From an uncultured Dorea sp. (GTDB taxonomy: Bacteria > Bacillota > Clostridia > Lachnospirales > Lachnospiraceae), in assembly GCA_910584615.1 (NCBI GenBank), contig CAJUAM010000036.1:1-29391 (forward strand): a DNA stretch of 29,391 nucleotides. Direction: 5' to 3'. A program made the translations under genes and the position numbers. Positions 1 to 8,010 of this stretch are shown here, piece after piece. The notes under the pieces are model-generated. The model had not been told where the DNA came from. It worked only from the letters and a program-made list of their open reading frames with translations, and searched no databases. Numbering within the stretch: the first letter of the stretch is position 1; each line of letters opens with the position of its first letter.

Positions 1-746
1 AGCTTTGCCAGACGGTAAATATCATCTGGAAATGAGCATATGACACGAAGTCCCGCCACATCTGTCAGATTTTCCCTTATACCTTCCACAGTGACCGGAT
101 ACCCTTTCCGCTCTAATTTTTCATAAATACTTGCAGGAGATTTCAGTCTGCTCTTAATGGATTCAAAAGGGTTTCTGTTATACTCCTGTGAAAACTCTTC
201 GTTTAACACCTTAAGCCTCGTTTCAACCTCCATAATTGCAGCATGATATTCTAGCATCAATTTATTAAAAGGTTTCAACTGCTTCAGCTTTTCCGCCTGC
301 TTTTTAATAATAAGCGACTGCTGCTTTAGAATCTCTTCCTGCTCTTCTACCTTCTGCTCTAACTGATTTTTATAAGAAAATAAAGCTACGGCATTTTTAA
401 TTCTCTTTTTCACAAGAGAACTCTCAAAGGGCTTATGAATAAAGTCCGAAATTCCAAGCTCAAAACACTTATTTTCAATCTCAACCGAATACTCGCTGCT
501 TATGATCAGCACAGGAATCCACTTCATCCATCCCTTTTTCTTCATCTCATCAATGACTGCAAAGCCGTTAAGCTTTGGCATATGCAGATCCAAAAGGATG
601 GCCGAAAGATTCTTCCCATCCTCCTTAAGCTTTTCAAGCGCCTCCTCTCCATCCCCTGCCATCAGGACGATATAATCCTCTGCAAGTATATCGCCTAAAA
701 GCTCACGATTTAACTCTGCATCATCCACTACCAGTATCTTTTGCAT
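1..746 (-). CDS. Response-regulator receiver fused to small alarmone (ppGpp) synthetase, partial
   Basis: The gene starts at ATG 746-744 and runs off the left edge, so 248 residues are visible. Residues 1-120 form a CheY-like receiver: acidic pair D8/D9, phospho-acceptor D53 in LLDLHMPKLNG, S83 after the fourth strand and K105-P106. Residues about 125-157 are rich in E, K and Q and probably form a coiled-coil linker. From about residue 158 the sequence resembles small alarmone synthetases such as Bacillus YjbM/SasB. R200, K202, S206, K210 and R213 match the ATP-binding basic cluster, and D229-V-A-G-L-R234 matches the metal-binding motif. The second half of the synthetase, including the conserved EIQIRT-type segment, lies outside the window. 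The likely reaction is pyrophosphate transfer from ATP to GDP/GTP under phosphorelay control. RBS AGGGGG lies just before the start. Domain calls are firm; activity and partner kinase are inferred. Confidence 0.88.
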   Translation of the reverse strand, partial: MQKILVVDDAELNRELLGDILAEDYIVLMAGDGEEALEKLKEDGKNLSAILLDLHMPKLNGFAVIDEMKKKGWMKWIPVLIISSEYSVEIENKCFELGISDFIHKPFESSLVKKRIKNAVALFSYKNQLEQKVEEQEEILKQQSLIIKKQAEKLKQLKPFNKLMLEYHAAIMEVETRLKVLNEEFSQEYNRNPFESIKSRLKSPASIYEKLERKGYPVTVEGIRENLTDVAGLRVICSFPDDIYRLAK

Positions 747-796
747 ATTAGCCCCCTGTCCACTATCCCAAGTAAGCAATTGTATCTAATACTTTC

Positions 797-825
797 ATTA
801 TAACGTTATCCTGTCCCATCTGCAA
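797..825 (-). promoter_or_regulatory. Sigma-A promoter of the receiver-alarmone synthetase gene
   Basis: On the minus strand TTGCAG (825-820) is separated by 17 bases from a perfect TATAAT (802-797). Transcription would start near 790, about 45 bases before the ATG at 746. The -35 element begins 11 bases past the end of the tRNA-like segment. Confidence 0.6.
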
Positions 826-835
826 CTATTAGTAA

Positions 836-884
836 TGACCCTCTGCTTGTAAGGCAGATGCTCTCCCAGCTGAGCTATGATCCC
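836..884 (-). pseudogene. Truncated tRNA-Val(UAC), 5' part only
   Basis: Read on the minus strand from 884, the sequence is a typical Gram-positive tRNA-Val: acceptor strand GGGATCA, D-arm TAGCTCAGCTGGGAGAGCA, anticodon arm CTGCC-TTACAAG-GCAG with anticodon TAC, and variable-loop GGGTCA. After base 49 the match stops. There is no T-arm (no GGTTCGA motif) and no TGATCCC to close the acceptor stem; the promoter of the next gene follows instead. It is therefore a 5' fragment that cannot form a normal tRNA. A strong promoter sits 38 bases upstream. It could be a relic of a rearranged tRNA operon or a retained regulatory tRNA-like leader. Confidence 0.75.
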
Positions 885-921
885 ATATCTTTGTGAGTCC
901 TTATCTCGAACCCGCTTTGCT

Positions 922-951
922 ATTATACTATCCCAAACCAATATTTGTCAA
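922..951 (-). promoter_or_regulatory. Near-consensus sigma-A promoter upstream of the tRNA-Val fragment
   Basis: Perfect TTGACA (951-946), an 18-base spacer and perfect TATAAT (927-922) on the minus strand. Strength of this order is typical of stable-RNA promoters. The expected start is near 915, so the transcript would contain the tRNA-Val fragment and continue towards the receiver-alarmone synthetase gene. I see no terminator between them. Confidence 0.8.
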
Positions 952-1062
952 CACTTTTTTTACACTTTTTTACTTTTTTCGTTGTTTTCTTAGTTACTGT
1001 TGTAAAATACCAATATGGATGATATATTTGTTATAAGAAAAGAAAAGCCAGGAGTAAAAAAA

Positions 1063-2433
1063 GTGTGTGAAAATAATCAGAAAACAAATAAATTAAAAGG
1101 TCTCCGGATACAGACCGTCAGTCTTTGGGTATCTATCTGTACAATTCTTGTATCCATCTTGATCGGTCATGGTATTTTGAATGTAAAAAAGCAATATCAC
1201 CACCTCACCCGCATGACACGCCGTTACATAATAACACAAGATGACGCAATGGATATGTCCCTTGGCTCCGATCATCTGACTGAACAGGCCCGTCTGTATG
1301 TTATCACAAAAGAACAGCTCCATGCAGACGCTTATTTCATGGAGATAAATGTCACCCAGCGCCGGGAGAGAGCTTTGCTGGAAATCGAAAAAAACCTGTC
1401 CGGGAACGATGAAAACACCCTGCAGATGTCAAAGACTGCCCTGAAACTATCCAATGATCTGACAGACAGGGAGATCCACGCTATGAAGCTGGCTGCTTTG
1501 TCTGCAGATGCAGACATCAGCAAACTTTCACCAGAAATACAAAATTACACACTATCTGCCGAAGAACTGCAGTATTCACAGCAGGAACAATCAGATGCCG
1601 CTTCCAAGCTTGTATTCGGACAAGAATACCGGTCAAAAAAGAAGGAGATAGACGAAACACTGTCAAAAGTCACAAAGAGCGCTATCCAGACTTGCGAAAC
1701 AACACAGCGAAAAAGCGAAGCAGCTATGAAAAAGGCACTGACCCTGCAAAGTATCTACGCGGTAATTTCTGTACTGTTAGTTATTCTTGCCTATGCTATA
1801 ATCGCTGTATTGATCATAAAGCCGATTAAAATGTATATTGATTGTATCAAAAATAATAATATTTTAGAAGTAAAAGGCGCTTACAAATTCAAATATCTCG
1901 CGGCTACTTACAATGATATATATGAAACGTCCGTCACCCAGCATGACCTGCTCCGCCAGAAAGTGGAGCATGATATATTGACGGAACTTCCAAACCGCCA
2001 GGCATTCGAACATATTAAGACCGGACTGCGTACTTTTCCAGACCCGATCGCGCTGGTTCTTGTGGATATTGATCTGTTCAAATCTATCAACAACACCTAT
2101 GGCCATGAGATCGGCGACTGCGCTCTGATAAGGACCGCCGGGCTTTTAAAAGAGAGTTTCCGATCTACTGACTATGTATTCCGCATAAGCGGAGATGAAT
2201 TTGCCCTTATTCTGCTTAAAATATCGCCTGAATGCAAAAGGATCGTCGGCAGCAAGATTGACAGGATCAACCGCACATTACAACATCCACCTAAAGATCT
2301 TCCAAAATATTCTATCAGTGCCGGCATTGCCTTTTCAGACATCGGCTATACAGATGAACTGTTTCGTCAGGCAGAGAAAGCCCTTTTTGGCGCAAAGGAA
2401 AATGGACGGTGCGGTTATACTTTCTCTGATTAA
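1063..2433 (+). CDS. Membrane diguanylate cyclase (GGDEF protein)
   Basis: This 456-residue protein makes c-di-GMP from two GTP at the membrane. GTG 1063 is chosen as start because AGGAG (1050-1054) lies 8 bases upstream; an in-frame ATG at 1015 has no ribosome site and sits where a -10-like TAAAAT (1003-1008) would place the transcript start. TM1 is near residues 19-39 and TM2 near 231-253. The stretch between is helical and charged, as in four-helix-bundle-like sensors. The C-terminal GGDEF domain has LTELPNR, VDIDLFKSINNTYGHEIGD and the catalytic loop as SGDEF (376-380), the first Gly replaced by Ser. RSTD (367-370), five residues before SGDEF, fits the RxxD inhibitory I-site. The core D, E and F are kept, so activity is likely but unproven. 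The sensed signal is unknown. A shared terminator follows. Confidence 0.9.
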   Translation: MCENNQKTNKLKGLRIQTVSLWVSICTILVSILIGHGILNVKKQYHHLTRMTRRYIITQDDAMDMSLGSDHLTEQARLYVITKEQLHADAYFMEINVTQRRERALLEIEKNLSGNDENTLQMSKTALKLSNDLTDREIHAMKLAALSADADISKLSPEIQNYTLSAEELQYSQQEQSDAASKLVFGQEYRSKKKEIDETLSKVTKSAIQTCETTQRKSEAAMKKALTLQSIYAVISVLLVILAYAIIAVLIIKPIKMYIDCIKNNNILEVKGAYKFKYLAATYNDIYETSVTQHDLLRQKVEHDILTELPNRQAFEHIKTGLRTFPDPIALVLVDIDLFKSINNTYGHEIGDCALIRTAGLLKESFRSTDYVFRISGDEFALILLKISPECKRIVGSKIDRINRTLQHPPKDLPKYSISAGIAFSDIGYTDELFRQAEKALFGAKENGRCGYTFSD

Positions 2434-2457
2434 CAGAAGATATCATATATTATTCAC

Positions 2458-2500
2458 AAAAATCCGCAGACATTATATTTCCCACTGTCTGCGGATTTTT
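2458..2500. terminator. Bidirectional intrinsic terminator between converging genes
   Basis: Perfect 15-bp arms at 2458-2472 and 2486-2500 (core ATCCGCAGACA / TGTCTGCGGAT) flank a 13-base loop. The arms end in AAAAA/TTTTT, so a U-tract results on either strand. It serves both the diguanylate cyclase (plus) and gdhA (minus). Confidence 0.9.
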
Positions 2501-2522
2501 AATTACATTTTCCTGATCTTAT

Positions 2523-3857
2523 CTATACGATCCCCTGAGCAGTCATCGCATCTACAACCTTCTCGAAACCTGCGATATTTGCTCCCATTACATAGTTGCC
2601 TTCTGCTCCATAGCGCTTCGCTGCATCAACCATATTATGACAGATATTTACCATAATACTTTTAAGTTTTTCGTCTACCTCATCAAATGACCAGCTTAAA
2701 CGCTCGCTGTTCTGGGACATCTCAAGCGCGGATGTCGCAACACCGCCCGCATTGGCAGCTTTGCCCGGCGCAAATAATACGCCGTTTTCCTGAAGGTACT
2801 CAGTAGCCTCAAGAGTCGTCGGCATATTGGCCCCCTCCGCAACGATCATGCAGCCGTTGGCAGCAAGCTGTTTTGCATCCTCAATAAGAAGCTCGTTCTG
2901 TGTCGCGCATGGAAGAGCAATATCAACCTTTACAGACCACACACCGCGTCCCTCATGGTATTCTGAATCCGGACGATACTTCTTATACTCTGTAAGTCTT
3001 TCACGCTTCACTTCTTTGATCTCTTTTAATGCCGCGACATCAATTCCGTCCGGATCATAGACCCATCCTGTAGAATCGCTGACTGTTACAACCTTAGCAC
3101 CCAGCTGCTGTGCTTTTTCTGTGGCGTAGATCGCGACATTACCGGAACCGGATACTGCTACTGTCTTACCTTTTATATCCTTACCGTTGATCTTGAGAAG
3201 TTCCTCTGTCAGATACAAAAGACCATATCCGGTAGCCTCTGTTCTCGCCAGAGAGCCGCCGTAGCTTAATCCCTTACCTGTAAGTACGCCCTCATAGAGT
3301 CCGCGGATCCTCTTATACTGTCCAAACATATAACCGATCTCTCTTGCGCCTGTTCCGATATCTCCGGCAGGAACATCTGTATCGGCCCCGATATATTTGC
3401 AAAGTTCTGTCATAAAGCTCTGGCAGAACGCCATAACTTCTCTGTCTGACTTACCCTTCGGGTCAAAGTCACTGCCGCCTTTTCCTCCGCCGATCGGAAG
3501 GCCTGTCAGAGAGTTTTTGAAAATCTGCTCAAATCCGAGGAACTTGATGATCCCAAGATTTACGGATGGGTGAAGACGCAGACCCCCTTTATATGGTCCG
3601 ATAGCACTGTTAAACTGCACACGGTATCCTGTATTCACCTGAACCTGTCCGTTGTCGTCTACCCACGGAACACGGAATTTGATCTGTCTTTCAGGCTCTA
3701 CCAGCCTTTCAAGAAGCGCATCTTTTCTGAACTTCTCCTCATTGGCCTCGACTACTACCCTGAGAGACTCTAAAACTTCCTTCACTGCCTGATGGAACTC
3801 TGGTTCAGCAGGATTTTTTGCTACAACTTTTTCCAAGACTTCATCAACATATGACAT
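2523..3857 (-). CDS. gdhA: NADP-type glutamate dehydrogenase
   Basis: The 444-residue length is standard for the hexameric class that interconverts 2-oxoglutarate plus ammonium and glutamate. PIGGGKGGSDFDPKG gives catalytic K126 and AGDIGTG gives catalytic D166. A Rossmann dinucleotide-binding motif VSGSGNVA lies at about 235-242, followed by the late motif KAANAGGVATSALEMSQNS. Cofactor preference for NADPH is inferred from overall similarity to the clostridial and enteric biosynthetic type. The start ATG at 3857 has GGAGG (3871-3867) 9 bases upstream. The gene has its own promoter (3957-3985). An intrinsic-terminator hairpin (3903-3930) lies between that promoter and the coding region, which suggests attenuation. 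It converges on the diguanylate cyclase at a shared terminator. Confidence 0.96.
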   Translation of the reverse strand: MSYVDEVLEKVVAKNPAEPEFHQAVKEVLESLRVVVEANEEKFRKDALLERLVEPERQIKFRVPWVDDNGQVQVNTGYRVQFNSAIGPYKGGLRLHPSVNLGIIKFLGFEQIFKNSLTGLPIGGGKGGSDFDPKGKSDREVMAFCQSFMTELCKYIGADTDVPAGDIGTGAREIGYMFGQYKRIRGLYEGVLTGKGLSYGGSLARTEATGYGLLYLTEELLKINGKDIKGKTVAVSGSGNVAIYATEKAQQLGAKVVTVSDSTGWVYDPDGIDVAALKEIKEVKRERLTEYKKYRPDSEYHEGRGVWSVKVDIALPCATQNELLIEDAKQLAANGCMIVAEGANMPTTLEATEYLQENGVLFAPGKAANAGGVATSALEMSQNSERLSWSFDEVDEKLKSIMVNICHNMVDAAKRYGAEGNYVMGANIAGFEKVVDAMTAQGIV

Positions 3858-3902
3858 ATACTTTTACCTCCTAAATATATTTCCTTAATTACCTCAAAGC
3901 TT

Positions 3903-3930
3903 AAAAAGCGGATAGACAACATCTATCCGC
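3903..3930 (-). terminator. Intrinsic terminator in the gdhA leader (possible attenuator)
   Basis: On the minus strand a perfect 9-bp stem GCGGATAGA / TCTATCCGC with loop TGTTG is followed directly by TTTTT. It lies 45 bases before gdhA and about 20 bases after the inferred transcription start, so gdhA transcripts must pass it. It may also end read-through from purL. The upstream segment CAAAAGC could pair with the terminator's GCTTTT, a weak candidate anti-terminator. Confidence 0.75.
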
Positions 3931-3956
3931 CTTTCTTGATGCTTTTGTCCTTTAAT

Positions 3957-3985
3957 ATTGTAAAGGATTTTACAGAAGAACACAA
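3957..3985 (-). promoter_or_regulatory. Probable gdhA promoter
   Basis: TTGTGT (3985-3980), a 17-base spacer and TACAAT (3962-3957) on the minus strand. The start would fall near 3950, upstream of the leader hairpin. Confidence 0.55.
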
Positions 3986-3993
3986 GATTTTTT

Positions 3994-4018
3994 TTGCAAA
4001 AAATGCATCTTTTTGCAA
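3994..4018. repeat. A+T-rich inverted repeat upstream of the gdhA promoter
   Basis: TTGCAAAAA and TTTTTGCAA arms flank a short centre containing ATGCAT. It ends about 9 bases upstream of the -35 element, a position suited to an activator or repressor site. No regulator can be named from sequence. Confidence 0.45.
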
Positions 4019-4115
4019 TCTTTACTTTCATTTCCTGCATTCATGTCTATTTCGCAAACATAAATTCAGCTTTTTTACCTTACAACATGCAACAAATCAT
4101 CATTTTTTATTCATT

Positions 4116-7100
4116 TTACTTAAAATACTCTACACCTGACTCAAAGATCTTCATATCCTGCTCTCCGTAGATATTCATGGCAACCGACCTTGCGCGTCTC
4201 TCAGAATGCGCCATCTTACCGAACACACGTCCATCAGGGCTTGTAATCCCCTCAATTGCCATATAAGAGCCATTGACATTCCATTCTTCATCCAACGTGA
4301 TATTTCCGTCAAGATCACAATACTGTGTCGCAACCTGGCCGTTCGCGAACAGTCTGTCAAGCCATTCTTTATCTGCCACGAACCGCCCTTCTCCGTTAGA
4401 GGCCGGATTTGTGTATACACCGCCAAGCTCCGCTTTCCTAAGCCACGGGGATTTATCCGTAACAACCTTTATATAGACCATCTTGGAAATATGGCGTCCG
4501 ATCGTATTATAGGTCAGAGTCGGAGACTTCTCATCCTGTCCGGTAATCCGTCCGTCCGGAACAAGCCCAAGCTTGATCAGCGCCTGAAAACCATTGCATA
4601 TACCAAGAGCCAGACCGTCTCTTTCATTCAAAAGCCGCTCTACCGCCTCCTTGATCTTCGCATTCTGGAAAGCAGTAGCAAAGAATTTGGCAGAACCATC
4701 CGGTTCATCACCTGCCGAAAATCCGCCCGGGAACATAATGATCTGTGCCCCGTCAATAGCCTTTTCAAAAATATTTACCGAATCAATAATATCTGCCGCG
4801 TCGAGGTTCCTAAACACCTTTGTCACCACTTTCGCGCCGGCACGCTCAAATGCCTTCATACTGTCATACTCACAGTTTGTTCCCGGAAATACCGGGATAA
4901 ACACTGTCGGCTGGGCTATCTTATGAGTACAGATATGGATATCAGATGCCCGGTAGAGTCCGCTCTCTACCTTCTGATCCTGACCCTCCGCCTTAGAATT
5001 AGTCTTAAACACTTTCTCTAACGGCGCTTTCCACGCTTTTTCCGCTTCGGCCTCCGAAATACTTACATTTCCGTAAGAGAAGCTGCCATCCTCTGTCACC
5101 TCGCCGATCACTGTGTAGGTGATCGCAAGCTCTCCAACCTTACCGTCCGCGACCTCCGCGACAATATCACCGAATGCCGGAGCAAACAGATCTCTCGCAT
5201 CCATATTGTGTTCTATCTTTATACCCATCCGGTTTCCGAAAGCCATACGGCTTACTGCCGCGATCACACCATGACGATCTGCGGCGTAGGCTGATACGAT
5301 CCTGCCCGCTCGGATATCCTCTGTAAACTTTCCATATAGTTCCATTACCTTTTCATAGACCGGGATATCATACTCATCCGTCGGAATGCGGAGCCATACT
5401 AATTTATTTCCTGTTTTTTTAAGTTCCGGCGAAATGATATCTTTTTCTCTGGCAATATCCACCGCAAAAGATACGAGTGTCGGAGGCACATCAATATCCT
5501 CAAAAGTACCCGACATACTGTCCTTTCCTCCGATAGAAGGAAGTCCGAAGCCAAGCTGCGCATTGTAAGCCCCAAGAAGCGCCGCAAATGGCTGGCTCCA
5601 TCTTTTCGGCTCATTTGTCATCCTCCGGAAGTATTCCTGGAATGTAAACCGTATCTTCTTATAGTCACCACCGTTTGCCACAATCTTTGCTATTGATTCC
5701 GTCACTGCATAGACTGCCCCGTGATAAGGACTCCATGTAGACAGATACGGATCAAAACCATAACTCATCATCGTTACCGTATCACAATCACCCTTAAGGA
5801 CCGGAATCTTCGCCACCATGGCCTGCGTCTCTGTTGCCTGATACTTTCCGCCGTGAGGCATGAACACGGAAGCCGCTCCGATCGAACCGTCGAACATCTC
5901 TACCAGGCCTTTCTGGGAACATACGTTAAGATCTGACAAGACAGAGAGCCATTTTTCTCTTACATCCCCTATCTCCTCCCTTACAAGGATACTGTCCTTG
6001 CGGTCCGGTATATCCACCGCGACAGCCGTCTCCTGATGAGCGCCGTTGGTATCTAAAAATGCCCTTGATAAATTCACGATCTCTTTTCCTCTCCAGGAGA
6101 GAACAAGTCTTGGCTCCTCTGTGACAACTGCCACCTCTACCGCTTCCAGATTTTCTTCTTTCGCGTAGCTCATGAATTCTGCCACGTCTTTTGGGTCTAC
6201 AACAACCGCCATACGCTCCTGAGACTCAGAAATAGCAATCTCCGTGCCGTCAAGACCCGCATATTTTTTCGGGACTTTATCAAGGTCCACCCGCAGTCCG
6301 TCCGCAAGTTCCCCGATCGCAACCGAGACGCCGCCCGCCCCGAAATCATTGCATTTCTTAATCAGTCTGCTCACTTCTTCCCTGCGGAACATCCTCTGGA
6401 TCTTACGCTCCGTAGGAGCATTTCCCTTCTGGACCTCCGCGCCGCACGTTTCGATAGACTCTGTTGTATGAACCTTGGAAGAACCAGTCGCGCCGCCGCA
6501 GCCGTCCCTCCCGGTACGTCCGCCTAGCAAAATGATGATATCACCCGGATCTGATGTCTCACGGATGACCGCACGTCTTGGAGCAGCTCCCAAAACAGCA
6601 CCGATCTCCATACGCTTGGCCACATAATTCGGATGATAGATCTCCTTTACCGCTCCGGTAGCAAGTCCGATCTGATTGCCGTAAGAACTGTATCCGTGCG
6701 CTGCCTCACGCACAAGCTTCTTCTGGGGAAGCTTTCCCTTTAACGTATCCTTTACAGAGACTGTCGGATCGGCTGCCCCCGTCACACGCATTGCCTGATA
6801 CACATAGGTACGTCCGGAAAGGGGATCGCGGATCGCTCCTCCAAGACAAGTGGCAGCTCCGCCGAAAGGCTCAATCTCTGTAGGATGGTTATGTGTCTCA
6901 TTCTTAAAGTTCACAAGCCACTCTTCTTCCACTCCGTCCACCATAACCGGCACAACGATGCTGCAGGCATTGATCTCATCAGACTCCTCCTGATCTTCAA
7001 GCTTCCCTTCCTTCTTGAGCTTGCGCATAGCCATCAGCGCCAGATCCATCAGGCAGACAAACTTTTCCTCTCTGCCCTTAAATATCTCGCTGTGATCCGC

Positions 7101-7883
7101 AAGATACTGTCTGTAAGTATCTTCTATCGGCGCCCTGTAATCTCCATCTCCAAAAGAAACATCCGTAAGTTCTGTTGAAAATGTGGTGTGACGGCAGTGG
7201 TCAGACCAATACGTATCAAGCACACGGATCTCCGTCATTGACGGATCTTTTGTCTCTTCATTTTTAAAATAGTTCTGGATATGGAGGAAGTCTTTGAACG
7301 TCATGGCAAGTCCCAGAGAATCATAAAGCTCTTTCAGCTGTTCCTCTGCCATATCAACAAAGCCGTCAAAAACCACAATATCCTCCGGCTCATCAAAAAC
7401 TGTCACCAGAGTCTCCGGCTTTTCCATCCCTGTCTCTCTTGAATCTACCGGATTGATACAATGCGCCTTCACCGCTGAAAGCTCAGCATCAGAAATCTCT
7501 CTGCCCTCGCCTTTTATCACATATACTACCGCCGTCTTGATCACCGGCTGCTCGTCCTCCTTGATAAACTGGATACACTGCACCGCAGAGTCCGCCCTCT
7601 GGTCAAACTGTCCCGGAAGATATTCTACAGAAAATACTCTGCTTCCCTCTTCCACGGGAAACTCCTCCCTATAAAGAAAATCCACCGGCGGTTCCGAAAA
7701 GATACCGTTACATGCCTTCTCAAAAGTCTCATCTGTAACATTTTCCACGTCATAACGGATCAGCACACGCACAGAAGCAATATCTTCAATTCCAAGATAC
7801 CCGCTGATCTCATGACTCAAATCCTTCGCCTGCACCGCAAAATCCGGTTTCTTTTCCACAAATACTCGTCTTACATTACTCAT
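4116..7883 (-). CDS. purL: Phosphoribosylformylglycinamidine synthase, single-chain
   Basis: This 1255-residue enzyme makes FGAM from FGAR, glutamine and ATP, the fourth step of purine synthesis. It matches the long Firmicutes single-chain form in which synthetase and glutaminase are fused, rather than separate PurS/PurL/PurQ. The synthetase core carries NETHNHPTEIEPFGGAAT and GGRTGRDGCGGATGSSKVH and a second half with SIGGKDSMSGTFE. The C-terminal class I glutaminase begins near residue 980 (FIPVFPGTNCEYDS), has the FPGGFSAGDEPDG segment and the nucleophile C1096 in GICNGF. Its late His is within the AHSERR segment. GGAGGAG precedes ATG 7883. The gene stands alone on the minus strand between a Lit-family gene and gdhA; no other pur gene is visible. 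No purine riboswitch was seen in its 127-base leader. Confidence 0.96.
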   Translation of the reverse strand: MSNVRRVFVEKKPDFAVQAKDLSHEISGYLGIEDIASVRVLIRYDVENVTDETFEKACNGIFSEPPVDFLYREEFPVEEGSRVFSVEYLPGQFDQRADSAVQCIQFIKEDEQPVIKTAVVYVIKGEGREISDAELSAVKAHCINPVDSRETGMEKPETLVTVFDEPEDIVVFDGFVDMAEEQLKELYDSLGLAMTFKDFLHIQNYFKNEETKDPSMTEIRVLDTYWSDHCRHTTFSTELTDVSFGDGDYRAPIEDTYRQYLADHSEIFKGREEKFVCLMDLALMAMRKLKKEGKLEDQEESDEINACSIVVPVMVDGVEEEWLVNFKNETHNHPTEIEPFGGAATCLGGAIRDPLSGRTYVYQAMRVTGAADPTVSVKDTLKGKLPQKKLVREAAHGYSSYGNQIGLATGAVKEIYHPNYVAKRMEIGAVLGAAPRRAVIRETSDPGDIIILLGGRTGRDGCGGATGSSKVHTTESIETCGAEVQKGNAPTERKIQRMFRREEVSRLIKKCNDFGAGGVSVAIGELADGLRVDLDKVPKKYAGLDGTEIAISESQERMAVVVDPKDVAEFMSYAKEENLEAVEVAVVTEEPRLVLSWRGKEIVNLSRAFLDTNGAHQETAVAVDIPDRKDSILVREEIGDVREKWLSVLSDLNVCSQKGLVEMFDGSIGAASVFMPHGGKYQATETQAMVAKIPVLKGDCDTVTMMSYGFDPYLSTWSPYHGAVYAVTESIAKIVANGGDYKKIRFTFQEYFRRMTNEPKRWSQPFAALLGAYNAQLGFGLPSIGGKDSMSGTFEDIDVPPTLVSFAVDIAREKDIISPELKKTGNKLVWLRIPTDEYDIPVYEKVMELYGKFTEDIRAGRIVSAYAADRHGVIAAVSRMAFGNRMGIKIEHNMDARDLFAPAFGDIVAEVADGKVGELAITYTVIGEVTEDGSFSYGNVSISEAEAEKAWKAPLEKVFKTNSKAEGQDQKVESGLYRASDIHICTHKIAQPTVFIPVFPGTNCEYDSMKAFERAGAKVVTKVFRNLDAADIIDSVNIFEKAIDGAQIIMFPGGFSAGDEPDGSAKFFATAFQNAKIKEAVERLLNERDGLALGICNGFQALIKLGLVPDGRITGQDEKSPTLTYNTIGRHISKMVYIKVVTDKSPWLRKAELGGVYTNPASNGEGRFVADKEWLDRLFANGQVATQYCDLDGNITLDEEWNVNGSYMAIEGITSPDGRVFGKMAHSERRARSVAMNIYGEQDMKIFESGVEYFK

Positions 7884-8010
7884 TCATTCTCCTCCTTCAC
7901 AAAACGGCCTCGGCACTTCTTTCGCCGTGTATAACGATATCATCTTTTTATGGACCGTAGATCCATGCCTCCCCCCTGAACGGACAGACATAACTTTCCG
8001 GTTCTTAGTA

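Larger units (their letters stand above)
747..1062. other. Divergent intergenic region with two minus-strand promoters and a tRNA remnant
   Basis: This 316-base gap separates the receiver-alarmone synthetase gene (minus) from the diguanylate cyclase (plus). It holds a minus-strand consensus promoter (922-951), a truncated tRNA-Val (836-884), a second minus-strand promoter (797-825) and a T-rich stretch leading to the plus-strand gene. No complete RNA gene or extra reading frame was seen. Confidence 0.7.

Noticed and set aside
435..698. 87-codon open frame on the plus strand
   Set aside because: It is antisense to the receiver domain of the left-edge gene, whose minus-strand motifs (D53, K105) are clear.
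898..915. GGTTCGAG on the minus strand, resembling a tRNA T-loop
   Set aside because: Flanking bases cannot form the 5-bp T-stem, and it lies upstream of the tRNA-Val fragment's 5' end rather than after its variable loop.
4206..5021. 271-codon open frame on the plus strand
   Set aside because: It lies wholly antisense to the purL C-terminal part, has no ribosome site and its translation has no recognisable pattern, while the purL motifs are intact on the other strand.
7884..8010. Possible purine riboswitch before purL
   Set aside because: Only small hairpins are present; the conserved loop-loop core of purine riboswitches is not seen. The same is true of the short leader before the purine permease gene.
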